Part shown: piece after piece, positions 41,158-49,968 of the stretch | Numbering within the stretch: position 1 is the first letter of the stretch | How the letters are laid out: the number at the start of each line of letters is the position of its first letter | DNA from: Actinoplanes sp. TBRC 11911 | GTDB taxonomy: Bacteria; Actinomycetota; Actinomycetes; Mycobacteriales; Micromonosporaceae | NCBI RefSeq assembly: GCF_012933445.1 | Contig: NZ_JABBNC010000031.1 | Location: 1 to 64,000, forward strand | Direction of reading: 5' to 3' | Length of the DNA stretch: 64,000 nt | Notes under the pieces: model-generated | What the model was told of the DNA's origin: nothing | The model's input: only the letters and a program-made list of their open reading frames with translations | Databases searched by the model: none | Position numbers and translations under genes: made by a program

Positions 41158-43971
41158 ATGCCGACGATGAGCGAGTCCGAGACACCGAAGTTCCGCTACA
41201 CCGCCGCGCTGGCCAACGAGATCGAGCCGCGCTGGCAGGCCTACTGGGCCGAGAACGGGACCTTTCGCGCGCCCAACCCCGCCGGCGATCTAGCCGATCC
41301 GGCCCACCCCCGGGCCGGCGCGCCCAAGCTGCACGTTCAGGACATGTTCCCGTACCCGTCCGGCGCGGGCCTGCACGTGGGTCACCCACTCGGGTACATC
41401 GGCACCGACAGCTACACCCGGTACAAGCGGATGACCGGCTACAACGTGCTGCACCCGATGGGGTTCGACGCGTTCGGCCTGCCCGCCGAGCAGTACGCGG
41501 TGCAGACCGGCACGCACCCGCGGATCACCACCGAGGCGAACATCGAGCGGTACCGCGGCCAGCTGCGGCGGCTGGGCCTGGGCTACGACGACCGGCGCAG
41601 CTTCGCGACGACCGACCCGGACTACTACCGCTGGACCCAGTGGATCTTCCTGCAGGTCTTCAACTCCTGGTACGACCCACAGATCCGCAAGGCCCGCCCG
41701 ATCCCGGCGCTGATCGCGGAGTTCGAGGCCGGCACCCGGCTCGCCCCGGACAAGCCGTGGGCGTCGATGACCGCCGTCGAGCGGCGCAAGCTGATCGACG
41801 ACCACCGCCTGGCGTACGTCAGCGAGGCCCCGGTCAACTGGTGTCCGGGCCTGGGCACGGTGCTGGCCAACGAGGAGGTCACGCCGGACGGGCGCAGCGA
41901 GCGCGGCAACTTCCCGGTCTTCAAGCGCAACCTCAAGCAGTGGATGATGCGGATCACCGCCTACGGTGACCGGCTGGTCGAGGACCTGGACACGCTGGAC
42001 TGGCCGGAGCCGGTCAAGCTGATGCAGCGCAACTGGATCGGCCGCTCGCGGGGCGCGCACGTCGACTTCCCGATCGAGGGCGACGGCGTCGTCACCGTCT
42101 TCACCACCCGGCCGGACACGCTGTTCGGCGCGACCTACATGGTGCTGGCACCGGAGCACGAGTTAGTCGCGTCGCTGGTGCCGCCGGCGTGGCCGGAGGG
42201 TACGAAGCCGGCCTGGACCGGCGGCGCGGCGACGCCCGGCGAGGCGGTGACGACCTACCGCGCCGAGACCGCCGCGAAGACCGAGGAGGAGCGGCTGGCC
42301 GACGCCAAGGTCAAGACCGGCGTCTTCACCGGCGCGTTCGCGACCAACCCGGTCAACGGCGCCCGCGTCCCGATCTTCATCGCCGACTACGTGCTGGCCG
42401 GGTACGGCACCGGCGCGATCATGGCGGTGCCCGGCCAGGACGAGCGGGACTGGGAGTTCGCGGAGAAGTTCGAGCTCCCGATCATCCGGACCGTGCGCGC
42501 GCCGGAGGACTTCGAGGGGGCGTACACGGGGGAAGGTCCGGCGATCAACAGCGGCTGGCTGGACGGCAAGCACGTCGCCGAGGCCAAGGCCGCCATGATC
42601 GACTGGCTGGAGCAGCACGGGCACGGCCGGGGTGCCACCAACTTCCGGCTGCGCGACTGGCTGTTCAGCCGCCAGCGGTACTGGGGTGAGCCGTTCCCGA
42701 TCGTCTACGACGAGACCGGCCTGCCGGTATCGCTGCCCGACTCGATGCTGCCGGTCGTGCTGCCCGACGTGGACGACTTCTCGCCGCGCACGTTCGACCC
42801 GGAGGACGCGGACAGCGAGCCGGAGACGCCGCTGTCACGCAAGCGGGACTGGGTCGAGGTCGAGCTGGACCTGGGCGACGGGCCGCGCACCTATACCCGC
42901 GAGACCAACACGATGCCGCAGTGGGCCGGTTCCTGCTGGTACGAGCTGCGCTACCTGGACCCGCGCAACGACAAGGCGATGGTCGACCCAGACAACGAGG
43001 CCTATTGGATGGGCCCGCAGCGCGACGGCGACTCCGGCGGTGTGGATCTCTACGTCGGCGGCGTCGAGCACGCGGTCCTGCACCTGCTGTACGCCCGTTT
43101 CTGGCACAAGGTCCTCTACGACCTGGGCCACGTCTCGTCGTTCGAGCCGTTCCGGAAGCTGTTCAACCAGGGCTACATCCAGGCGTACGCGTACCAGGAC
43201 GACCGTGGATTTTATGTGCCCGCCGAGGAGGTCGTCGAGCGCGACGGCACGTTCTACTACGGCGAGCAGGTTGTGCAGCGCAGCTACGGCAAGATGGGCA
43301 AGTCGCTGAAGAACGTCGTCACCCCCGACGAGATGTGCGACGCGTACGGCGCCGACACCTTCCGGGTGTACGAGATGGCGATGGGCCCGCTGGACGTCTC
43401 CCGCCCGTGGGAGACGCGTGCCGTGGTGGGTTCGCAGCGGTTCCTGCAGCGCGTGTGGCGGCTGGTGGTCGACGAGGAGACGGGTGCGGTCCGGGTCGGC
43501 GACGAGCCGCTCGAGCCCAAGGTCCGCAAGCACCTGCACCGGACGATCGCCGGCGTCCACGAGGACATGGACGAGCTGCGGTTCAACACGGCGATCGCCA
43601 AGCTGATCGAGCTGACGAACACGCTGACCCCGCTGCCGGTCGCGTCCCGGGAAGCGGTCGAGCCGCTGGTGCTGATGCTGTCGCCGTTCGCGCCGCACCT
43701 GGCCGAGGAGCTGTGGGCCAAGCTGGGGCACTCGGGCACGCTGGCGTACGCGGACTTCCCGCAGGCCGACCCGGAGCAGCTCAAGGCCGAGTCGGTGACC
43801 TACCCGGTGCAGGTCAACGGCAAGGTCCGGGCGCGGGTCGAGGTGTCGCCGGAGGCGCTCGAAGCGGAGATCCGCTCGGCGGCGCTCGACGTGGTCGCCG
43901 AGGCGCTGGCGGGTCGCGAGCCCAAGAAGGTGATCATCGTGCCCGGTCGCCTGGTGAGTGTGGTCGTCTAG
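41158..43971 (+). CDS. leuS: Leucyl-tRNA synthetase
   Basis: A 937-residue class I synthetase that charges tRNA-Leu. The HIGH-type motif is in YPSGAGLHVGHPLGYIGTDS (residues about 64-83). The editing domain (about 290-480) includes FTTRPDTLFGATY and GTGAIMAVPGQDERDW. The KMSKS loop is KMGKSLKNVV (about 710-719). ATG 41158 (or ATG 41167) was chosen; a TTG at 41131 lies inside the attenuator U-tract and was rejected. Expression is probably set by the Leu-codon leader at 41038-41132. Confidence 0.97.
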   Translation: MPTMSESETPKFRYTAALANEIEPRWQAYWAENGTFRAPNPAGDLADPAHPRAGAPKLHVQDMFPYPSGAGLHVGHPLGYIGTDSYTRYKRMTGYNVLHPMGFDAFGLPAEQYAVQTGTHPRITTEANIERYRGQLRRLGLGYDDRRSFATTDPDYYRWTQWIFLQVFNSWYDPQIRKARPIPALIAEFEAGTRLAPDKPWASMTAVERRKLIDDHRLAYVSEAPVNWCPGLGTVLANEEVTPDGRSERGNFPVFKRNLKQWMMRITAYGDRLVEDLDTLDWPEPVKLMQRNWIGRSRGAHVDFPIEGDGVVTVFTTRPDTLFGATYMVLAPEHELVASLVPPAWPEGTKPAWTGGAATPGEAVTTYRAETAAKTEEERLADAKVKTGVFTGAFATNPVNGARVPIFIADYVLAGYGTGAIMAVPGQDERDWEFAEKFELPIIRTVRAPEDFEGAYTGEGPAINSGWLDGKHVAEAKAAMIDWLEQHGHGRGATNFRLRDWLFSRQRYWGEPFPIVYDETGLPVSLPDSMLPVVLPDVDDFSPRTFDPEDADSEPETPLSRKRDWVEVELDLGDGPRTYTRETNTMPQWAGSCWYELRYLDPRNDKAMVDPDNEAYWMGPQRDGDSGGVDLYVGGVEHAVLHLLYARFWHKVLYDLGHVSSFEPFRKLFNQGYIQAYAYQDDRGFYVPAEEVVERDGTFYYGEQVVQRSYGKMGKSLKNVVTPDEMCDAYGADTFRVYEMAMGPLDVSRPWETRAVVGSQRFLQRVWRLVVDEETGAVRVGDEPLEPKVRKHLHRTIAGVHEDMDELRFNTAIAKLIELTNTLTPLPVASREAVEPLVLMLSPFAPHLAEELWAKLGHSGTLAYADFPQADPEQLKAESVTYPVQVNGKVRARVEVSPEALEAEIRSAALDVVAEALAGREPKKVIIVPGRLVSVVV

Positions 43972-43983
43972 GCGTACGGGAAA

Positions 43984-44020
43984 CGCCGTGGCCTGGTGTT
44001 TTGAAGATCAGGCCGCGGCG
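43984..44020. terminator. Shared terminator of leuS and the VTT gene
   Basis: A 12-bp stem with one G-T pair, CGCCGTGGCCTG (43984-43995) / CAGGCCGCGGCG (44009-44020), with a T-containing 13-nt loop lies between the convergent leuS and VTT genes and includes the last codons of the latter. Confidence 0.7.
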
Positions 44021-44718
44021 GCCGCCTTGCGCGACGCCCGCTTCCACCGCACGACGATCGTCGTGGTCAGCGCGAAACCGATCAGCGCCGGCGCGATCGT
44101 CAGCGGGTTCATGTCGCCCGGCGCGGTCACCGCGGCGCCGATCACCGCGTACGAGATGGCGGACGGGATCGAGGCCAGCGTGGTGCCGAGCAGGTACCGC
44201 TTCTGGCAGACGCTGGTGGTGCCGTACGCATACCCGATCAGGCCGAACGGGGCAAGCGGGAGGAAACGCACCAGAAGCACCGCGGCCAGGCCCCGCTTGT
44301 TGAGCCAGCCGTCGAGGCGCTGCAGACGACCGCCCGCCTTGGCTGACAGCGCGCCCCGACCGGCCCAGCGGCCCGCGTAGTACGTGGCGGTGGCGGCGAT
44401 GACCGCGGCGGCCAGGGCGGTGGCCGCACCGATGCCGGCGCCGAGCAGCGCGCCACAGGCGACCGTGATGGCCGTGCGGGGCACGAGCACCGAGAGCAGC
44501 AGCCCGCCGACCACGGCGACCGCGACAGCGGCGGCCGGACCGAGCTTGGCCACCGTGTCGGAAATTTCCTGCAATGGCAGGATCGCGGCGGCGACGGCGA
44601 GACCGGCCACAACGAGCGCCAGCAGACCGAACCGGACGAGACGGCGCTTCCAGCCCATCGGGGCGGCAACGCTGTGCAGAGCGGCCGGGGGTGGCGTGGC
44701 GATCATGGTGTCGGTCAT
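44008..44718 (-). CDS. TVP38/TMEM64 (VTT domain) membrane protein
   Basis: A 236-residue polytopic membrane protein of the DedA-like VTT superfamily. It has about six hydrophobic segments and the family pattern VPRTAITVACGALLGAGIGA (about 95-114) and RFLPLAPFGLIGYAYG (about 155-170). Members move or flip lipids across membranes. Its start lies 30 nt after the gatD stop on the same strand, so it may be the third gene of the murT-gatD transcript, which would fit a role with lipid-linked substrates, but this is inference. Confidence 0.85.
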   Translation of the reverse strand: MTDTMIATPPPAALHSVAAPMGWKRRLVRFGLLALVVAGLAVAAAILPLQEISDTVAKLGPAAAVAVAVVGGLLLSVLVPRTAITVACGALLGAGIGAATALAAAVIAATATYYAGRWAGRGALSAKAGGRLQRLDGWLNKRGLAAVLLVRFLPLAPFGLIGYAYGTTSVCQKRYLLGTTLASIPSAISYAVIGAAVTAPGDMNPLTIAPALIGFALTTTIVVRWKRASRKAAAAA

Positions 44719-44748
44719 GCAGGCGTTCCCCTCGTCGGTTCGTGCTCG

Positions 44749-45471
44749 TCAGGCTTGTCTTGGTGCGGCTGCGGCAAGTCTTTCGGCGCGAAGGCGTTCC
44801 GGCCAGGTGTCATCGACCGGAGAAAGGCTATCCGCGCCGATCGCCCAACGCAGTAGCAGATCGGCTATAGCTGGGTTGCGAGCGAGGGCAGGCCCGTGTG
44901 AATACGTGCCCAGGATCTTCCCGTGCCAAGCGCCCTCGGTGTGTCCGTCGTTGCCGATCCCGGCGGTCACCGAGGCCAGCGGGGTGGCGCCCGGACCCAG
45001 GTGGGTACGGCCGCCGTGGTTCTCGAAGCCGGTCAGCGGCGGCAGGCCCAGGCGCGGGTCGATGTCGCCGCGGATCTCGCCGACCGCGCGGGTCTCGCCC
45101 CGCGTCGAGTGCAGGTCGAGCATGCCGAGTCCGGCGCATTTCGTCCCCTTGGCGAAGAACGAATGACCGAAGATCTGGTAACCCGCGCAGATCGCGAGCA
45201 CCGCCGCGCCTTGATTCACCGCGCGGTGCAGGCCACCGTCGTTGATCAGCCGCTGCGAAGCGAGGGCCTGCGGACCGTCCTCGCCGCCGCCGATCAAGTA
45301 GATGTCCGCACTGGACGGCATCGGCTGGTCCGAGCGTACCTCGTAGGTCTCCACCGGAATGCCGCGCATGGCGGCCCGGCGGCCGAGGATCAGCATGTTC
45401 CCCCGGTCGCCGTAGGTCGACAGCAGATCCGGGTAGATCCACACGATCCGCAGCGTGCTGTCAGTTGACAC
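44749..45471 (-). CDS. gatD: GatD glutamine amidotransferase
   Basis: A 240-residue class I glutamine amidotransferase. The catalytic Cys lies in AVLAICAGYQIFGHSF (residues about 90-105); the later LGMLDLHSTRGETRAVGEI and ENHGGRTHLGPG segments match GatD. GatD supplies ammonia to MurT, which amidates the D-Glu of lipid II to D-isoglutamine. GTG 45471 overlaps the murT stop by 11 nt, as expected for subunits of one enzyme. Confidence 0.93.
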   Translation of the reverse strand: MSTDSTLRIVWIYPDLLSTYGDRGNMLILGRRAAMRGIPVETYEVRSDQPMPSSADIYLIGGGEDGPQALASQRLINDGGLHRAVNQGAAVLAICAGYQIFGHSFFAKGTKCAGLGMLDLHSTRGETRAVGEIRGDIDPRLGLPPLTGFENHGGRTHLGPGATPLASVTAGIGNDGHTEGAWHGKILGTYSHGPALARNPAIADLLLRWAIGADSLSPVDDTWPERLRAERLAAAAPRQA

Positions 45472-46696
45472 GGTCCAACTCCGCTCGGATGTCCTGGAAC
45501 GCCGTGTAGTTGGCGATCACCTCGAGGCGTCCCGGCGGCACCGCCCGAATCACCTCGTCGAAGGAATACACGTGCCGGAACGGTATCCCGTTCACCTCGA
45601 GGCGCACCGCGAGGTCGTAGGCACGGTCACCGGTGATCAGCACCGGCCGGTTGTACAGCGGCGAGAAGTCGACGTCCCACAGCCAGGAGGTGTCCAGGCC
45701 GTCGGGGTCGCGCGCGTTCACGGAGAGCAGGGTGGGTGCCTGCTCGGCCATGTCGAACGCCTCGAGCCAGCTTGCCGGGTTCTTCGCCAGCAGCAGGCGG
45801 ACGTTGCGTCCGTCCCGGTCGACCTGCGCGTACCGGCCGGCCACCGAGGTGACGGTGGCGAGCCGGGGGACCGCCTCGATCGGGCGGACCCCGAACTCGG
45901 CCGCGACCGCCAGCGCGGTGGCCGCGTTACCCAGGTTGACCCGGCCGGGCAGCTGCAGCTTGACCAGGTGCCAGTCGCCGCGCGGGTCGATCACGCCCTC
46001 GTCCTCGACCTGCCACTGCGGACGTGGGCGGCGCAGCCAGCACCCGGTGCACCACCAGTCGCCGTTGGCGCGCTCGATCGGATGGCCGCTCTGCGGGCAG
46101 ACCTGTGAGTCGTCGCTCCACCGCTGGCCGGCGCTGAACCAGGTGACGTGCTGGCTGCCGGTCGCGGCCCAGACGACCATCGGGTCGTCGGCGTTGGCCA
46201 CGATGCGGATCTCCGGGTTCTTCACCAGCGTGTCGCGCCAGAGCGCGGCCATCATCGCCACCTCCTTCGCCCGGTCGAGCTGGTCGCGGGAGAGGTTGAG
46301 CAGCGCGATGACGCGGGGGGTCGTCTCCTCGACCACCTGCGGCAGGTAATGCTCGTCGACCTCGAGCACCGCGAACGGCGTGGAACCGGCCTTGGCCAGC
46401 GCCGACGTGTGGCCGCTCGGCATGTTGGCACCGAACGAGTTGGACGCGACCCGGCCCAGCGTCTGCATCGCCGCGGCGGTCAGGCGGGTCGTGGTGGTCT
46501 TGCCGTTGGTGCCGGAGACCAGCGCGATCGCGCGACCGGCCGCCAGATGGCTCAGCAGCTCCGGATCGATCTTGAGACCGATCCAGCCGCCGATGACCGA
46601 GCCGTCGCCGCGTCCCGCGGCCCTGGAGAGCGCGGCCGCGGTCTTCGACACGGATGTCGCGACCTTGGCGCGCAGGGGCATTCTCGCGTCCGTCAC
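45461..46696 (-). CDS. murT: MurT lipid II isoglutaminyl synthase subunit
   Basis: A 411-residue Mur ligase-like ATPase. The P-loop is ALVSGTNGKTTTTRLTAAA (residues about 59-77), and EVDEHYLPQVVEETTP and LLNLSRDQLDRAKE follow. The insertion normally forming a Cys4 zinc ribbon reads CPQSGHPIE (about 201-209) and then WCTGCWLRR, so one of the four usual cysteines appears as Ser. The C-terminal DUF1727 domain is complete. GTG 46696 has TACCCT 7 nt upstream and no Shine-Dalgarno. It works with GatD to amidate peptidoglycan precursors. Confidence 0.93.
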   Translation of the reverse strand: MTDARMPLRAKVATSVSKTAAALSRAAGRGDGSVIGGWIGLKIDPELLSHLAAGRAIALVSGTNGKTTTTRLTAAAMQTLGRVASNSFGANMPSGHTSALAKAGSTPFAVLEVDEHYLPQVVEETTPRVIALLNLSRDQLDRAKEVAMMAALWRDTLVKNPEIRIVANADDPMVVWAATGSQHVTWFSAGQRWSDDSQVCPQSGHPIERANGDWWCTGCWLRRPRPQWQVEDEGVIDPRGDWHLVKLQLPGRVNLGNAATALAVAAEFGVRPIEAVPRLATVTSVAGRYAQVDRDGRNVRLLLAKNPASWLEAFDMAEQAPTLLSVNARDPDGLDTSWLWDVDFSPLYNRPVLITGDRAYDLAVRLEVNGIPFRHVYSFDEVIRAVPPGRLEVIANYTAFQDIRAELDRVN

Positions 46697-46703
46697 GGCG
46701 ACG

Positions 46704-46709
46704 AGGGTA
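46704..46709 (-). promoter_or_regulatory. -10 box for leaderless murT-gatD mRNA
   Basis: On the minus strand TACCCT (46709-46704) is followed by 7 nt and GTG 46696. It is part of the repeated TANNNT-6/8-start pattern in this window. Confidence 0.5.
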
Positions 46710-47074
46710 CCGGAACGCGCCGCGCGGCCGAATTGTTGCTCGTGTACGCCGAGTCGTTATCTGATCTTGCGTTCACCCGTTGGGTACGGGCAATTGTGTG
46801 TTCTGTTTCACCCGTAACTTTCCACAGTGGGTATTCGGCTTATCGCTTTCGGTCACGGCATTTGTCGCGCCCCATTTACAAAACGGACAGCCCTCCGCAT
46901 GCCAAACACGCTGCGTGACTTTTCGGTAGCAAACGATCTTGCAAACTTTCCTGTAGCAAGGTTGTCGCCGGCTTACCCGAACCGCCGGCTCGTGACGATC
47001 CGGTTCACGCCGAGCCCTGCCCCGGGCCGTCGTCACGACCACCGAACACGCACCACCACCACATAAGGCAAAAG
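46710..47074. other. AT-richer spacer with likely NlpC/P60 promoter
   Basis: No gene is visible. Base composition is clearly lower in GC than the rest of the window, especially 46740-46960. Two TAGCAA motifs 27 bp apart (46927 and 46954), each after a pyrimidine-rich TTTC stretch, may mark a regulatory site. The promoter that drives the riboswitch and the NlpC/P60 gene should lie here, but I cannot place it. Confidence 0.5.
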
Positions 47075-47215
47075 GGGGCAGGGACGGGGGACCCACAGTT
47101 GGTCCGCTCCGCGTCACCCGGTTCGGGTGGCGTTGTGGAGAGCTCCTTGGGGTGAAGCCACGCTCCGTGGCCGGGCAACCTTCCCGCCCGAACCCGACAG
47201 CTAACCTCGCAGGCG
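47075..47215 (+). ncRNA. c-di-AMP riboswitch (ydaO-yuaA class)
   Basis: The sequence carries the conserved core elements of the ydaO-yuaA riboswitch in order: GGGGGACCCAC (47087-47097), TTGGGGTGAAGCC (about 47147-47159), then GCCCGAACCCGACAGCTAACC (47186-47206) and a closing AGGCG. In actinobacteria this class usually precedes genes for cell wall hydrolases such as NlpC/P60 proteins, as here, and turns expression down when c-di-AMP is high. The gene start at 47237 lies about 22 nt after it. Confidence 0.9.
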
Positions 47216-47236
47216 TGCCGGAGGGATATCTCTACC

Positions 47237-48211
47237 GTGCACGAACACAGTTCGAGCCGGCGTCGGCGATCCATCGCCGGTTCCGGCAGCATCGCGCTGT
47301 CCCTGGGTCTCTGCCTCTGCGCCGGCCAGCTGGTCGGCACACCGGCCGCGGGTGCCGCCACGGCACCGGTCGCCGCGCCCGCCGCGGCCTCGGCCGTGCA
47401 GGTGGCGCCGCTCGTCCAGACGGTCTCCGCCCTCCAGGCGAAGCTGCCGCTGACCGCCCCCGCGTCGGCTGCTCCCATCAAAGCCGCCGTCGCCGTCGTC
47501 AAGTCGAAGGCAACGCCCAAGGTCCAGACGAAGTACAGCACCCGGACGCTGAAGTCCGGTGGCAAGGTCAAGGTAACCGCGAAGGTGCTCAACCCCGCGA
47601 ACGGCAAGGCCATCTCCGGCACGGTCCGCCTCCAGGCGCTCCGTAACGGCAAGTGGATCAACTGGGGCATCCCGTCGAAGCGGCTTGCCTCCGGTTCCGC
47701 GACGTTCTCGGCGGCACCCAAAATTAGCGGGTACTTCCGCGTCTACTACACCGGGAACGGCTCCTTCAAGCCCGCTCTCAGTGGCAAGACCAGGGTCGCG
47801 GTCACCCCCGCCGTGAAGAAGAAGCCGACCTTCAAGACGGTCGCCTTCACCTCCTCGACGGTCGGCAGCAAGATCCTGGCCGAGGCCAAGCGCCACGTCG
47901 GCGCACCGTATGTGTTCGCCGCTTCCGGTCCGAGCCGCTTCGACTGCTCGGGTTACACGATGTACGTGTACCGCAAGGCGGTCGGCGTCAAGCTGCCGCA
48001 CAAGGCGAACTCGCAGCAGAAGTACGGCAAGGCGGTCGCGAAGAGCGCCAAGAAGGTCGGCGACCTGATCGTCTACCGCACCGGCACGTACGGTTACCAC
48101 GTCGGCATCTACGCCGGCGGCGGCTACATGTACGACTCCCCGCACACCGGCAGCACCGTCGGAAAGCACAAGCTGTACGGCACGAATTACGTCGTACGGC
48201 GCCTCGCCTGA
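47237..48211 (+). CDS. Secreted NlpC/P60 peptidoglycan hydrolase
   Basis: A 324-residue exported endopeptidase. A signal peptide with twin arginines (SSRRRRSIAG, hydrophobic core to about 45) precedes an Ala-rich linker, an Ig-like domain (about 95-190, TLKSGGKVKVTAKVLNPANG) and the NlpC/P60 domain. The catalytic residues are visible: Cys237 in SRFDCSGYT and His288 in YGYHVGIYAGG, with His303 in SPHTGS as a candidate third residue. It should cut stem peptides in the cell wall. GTG 47237 has GGAGGG 11 nt upstream. It is controlled by the riboswitch at 47075-47215. Confidence 0.92.
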   Translation: MHEHSSSRRRRSIAGSGSIALSLGLCLCAGQLVGTPAAGAATAPVAAPAAASAVQVAPLVQTVSALQAKLPLTAPASAAPIKAAVAVVKSKATPKVQTKYSTRTLKSGGKVKVTAKVLNPANGKAISGTVRLQALRNGKWINWGIPSKRLASGSATFSAAPKISGYFRVYYTGNGSFKPALSGKTRVAVTPAVKKKPTFKTVAFTSSTVGSKILAEAKRHVGAPYVFAASGPSRFDCSGYTMYVYRKAVGVKLPHKANSQQKYGKAVAKSAKKVGDLIVYRTGTYGYHVGIYAGGGYMYDSPHTGSTVGKHKLYGTNYVVRRLA

Positions 48212-48226
48212 GGCTAGGTGCTCAGC

Positions 48227-48264
48227 GGCAGCGAGGCGTGGCGTCCAGGCCGCGTCTCGCTGCC
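48227..48264 (+). terminator. Possible terminator of the NlpC/P60 gene
   Basis: A 9-bp perfect stem GGCAGCGAG (48227-48235) / CTCGCTGCC (48256-48264) with a 20-nt loop begins 16 nt after the stop and is followed by a short T-containing stretch (CGCTTTCC). Confidence 0.55.
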
Positions 48265-48470
48265 CGCTTTCCTCCCCCGTACGCGGAAGCGAACAGTCCC
48301 CGCCAACCGCCCAGCCAGCAGCCCCCTCACCCTCCTCACGCCCGTTCCGGCCGGCCCGCCCCCTCCCGCCACCGGGGCTTCCGCCCGCACAGCCTTCTAA
48401 CCTGGCGAAGTCCGACGAGTTACGGCCGTTTGCCAAGCAATAGCGGGCGGCGTGTTCGGCCACGCTTTCT

Positions 48471-48915
48471 GCGGCCTGTTGCGGTGCCGGGTGGGCCGCG
48501 CTCGGTGGCCGCGCCAGCGCCGCTTTCCCACCCTGTCTGCCGCCTGTTGCGATGCGAGTTCTCGGCGCGCTTGGTGGCCATGCGGGCGGCGTGTCTGGTC
48601 ATGCTGTGTGCGGCCTGTTGGGGTGCGAGTGTGGGCGCGCTTGGCGGCCATGCGGGCGGCGCGTCTGGTCACCCTGTGTGCGGCCTGTTGCGGTGCGAGT
48701 GTGGGCGCGCCTGGCGGCCATGCGGGCGTCGCGTCCGGTCACCCTGTGTGCGGCCTGTTGCGGTGTCGGGTGGGGCGCGCTTGGTGGCCGTGCGGGCGTC
48801 GCGTCTGGTCACCCTGGCTGCGGCCTGTTGCGGTGCGGGTGTGGGCGCGCTTGGCGGCCATGCGGGCGGCGCGTCCGGTCACTCTGTCTGCCGCCCGTTG
48901 CGGTGCCGAGGTCGG
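48471..48915. repeat. Tandem array A: seven units of about 70 bp
   Basis: Seven imperfect head-to-tail units share GCGGCCTGTTGCGGTGC and GGCGGCCATGCGGGCGGC. The unit start occurs at about 48471, 48539, 48610, 48680, 48750, 48820 and 48890; the last five steps are exactly 70 bp. There are no spacers, so it is not CRISPR. The period is not divisible by 3, and no credible gene spans it. It fills the spacer upstream of palindromic element copy 3. Confidence 0.88.
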
Positions 48916-48974
48916 TGCGCTGTGCCCCTTTTGTAGCCTTCGATGGCATTCGACGCGGCCTGTTCAGGCGTTTC

Positions 48975-49150
48975 GGCGGGAATTTCGAGACCTTGGAGAG
49001 TTATGGCTCGTATGTGGGCCTAACTCTCCAAGGTCTCGAAATCGGGCGGCAAACGGTAGCTTGAAAAGCTGCCAGACACGGACAAAATGACCGTCCTCTT
49101 CGGACGATCGCCCACGATGTAAGCGTCCACGTCCAAATAGTGAGAACCCG
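48975..49150. repeat. Dispersed palindromic element, copy 3 (best conserved)
   Basis: The core is a perfect 22-bp inverted repeat: arms at 48982-49003 and 49021-49042 (left arm begins ATTTCGAGACCTTGG), with a 17-nt loop TGGCTCGTATGTGGGCC. Its tail to about 49150 aligns with copy 2, for example GACCGTCCTCTTCGGACGATCG and the closing AATAGTGAGAACC. It lies between tandem arrays A and B. It encodes no plausible protein. Confidence 0.9.
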
Positions 49151-49230
49151 GTCATGAGGATCGGCAAGCGCTGGCTCGCTGGCCTGCGCCGAACCGACCA
49201 AAGTGTGCCCAATGCGGGCGCACTGGACAC

Positions 49231-49870
49231 CTCGCCGGGCGGCAGCCAGCCCAGCCCAGCACCTCCGCCGCCATGGCAGCCCGGCCGGGCCACCCCGTGA
49301 CCGTGACGGGCGGCAGCAGGCGGAATTTGGCACGCGCGCCGCCATGGCAGCCCGGCCGGGCCACCCCGTGACCGTGACGGGCGGCAGCAGGCGGAATTTG
49401 GCACGCGCGCCGCCATGGCAGCCCAGCCGGGCCACCCCGTGACCGTGACGGGCGGCAGCAGGCGGAATTTGGCACGCGCGCCGCCATGGCAGCCCAGCCC
49501 GGCCACCCGCGGCCGTAACGGGCGGCAGTCGGCGGGTTGGCACGGACCGCCGCCGTGGCAGCCCAGCCCGACCACCTGGTGACCGTGACGGGCGGCAGCT
49601 GGCGGAACTTGGCACGGACGCCGCCGTGGCAGCCCAGCCCGGCCACGCCGCGACCAAGACGGGCGGCAGTCGGCGGAGCTCGGCACGCGCGCCGCCGTGG
49701 CAACCCGGCCCGGCCACCCGCAGCCGGGACAGTCGGCAGTCGGCAGTCGGCAGTCGGCGGAGCTCGGCACGCGCGCCGCCGTGGCAACCCGGCCCGGCCA
49801 CCCGCAGCCGGGACAGTCGGCAGTCGGCAGTCGGCAGTCGGCGGAGTTTGGCACGCGCGCCCGTCCCCAT
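49231..49870. repeat. Tandem array B: eight or nine units of about 71 bp
   Basis: The sequence CCATGGCAGCCC (later CCGTGGCAGCCC) recurs at about 49271, 49342, 49413, 49484, 49553, 49624, 49695 and 49779, mostly 71 bp apart. Each unit also carries GTGACGGGCGGCAGCAGGCGG. Two blocks of a 7-bp microsatellite (GTCGGCA) are embedded near 49733-49760 and 49813-49840. All three minus-strand frames stay open through most of it, because the unit lacks stops, not because it is coding. Confidence 0.88.
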
Positions 49871-49968
49871 AGCCCAGCCCAGCACGGCCCACCCGCTGTC
49901 TGGAGTCGTCGAAGCCGCACCTCTTATATGCGGCGGCCTCGCTTTATATGCGGCGGCCTCGCTGCCGG

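Noticed and set aside
48471..49870. Possible CRISPR arrays
   Set aside because: Units follow one another with no unique spacers, are 70-71 bp long, and no cas genes are present.
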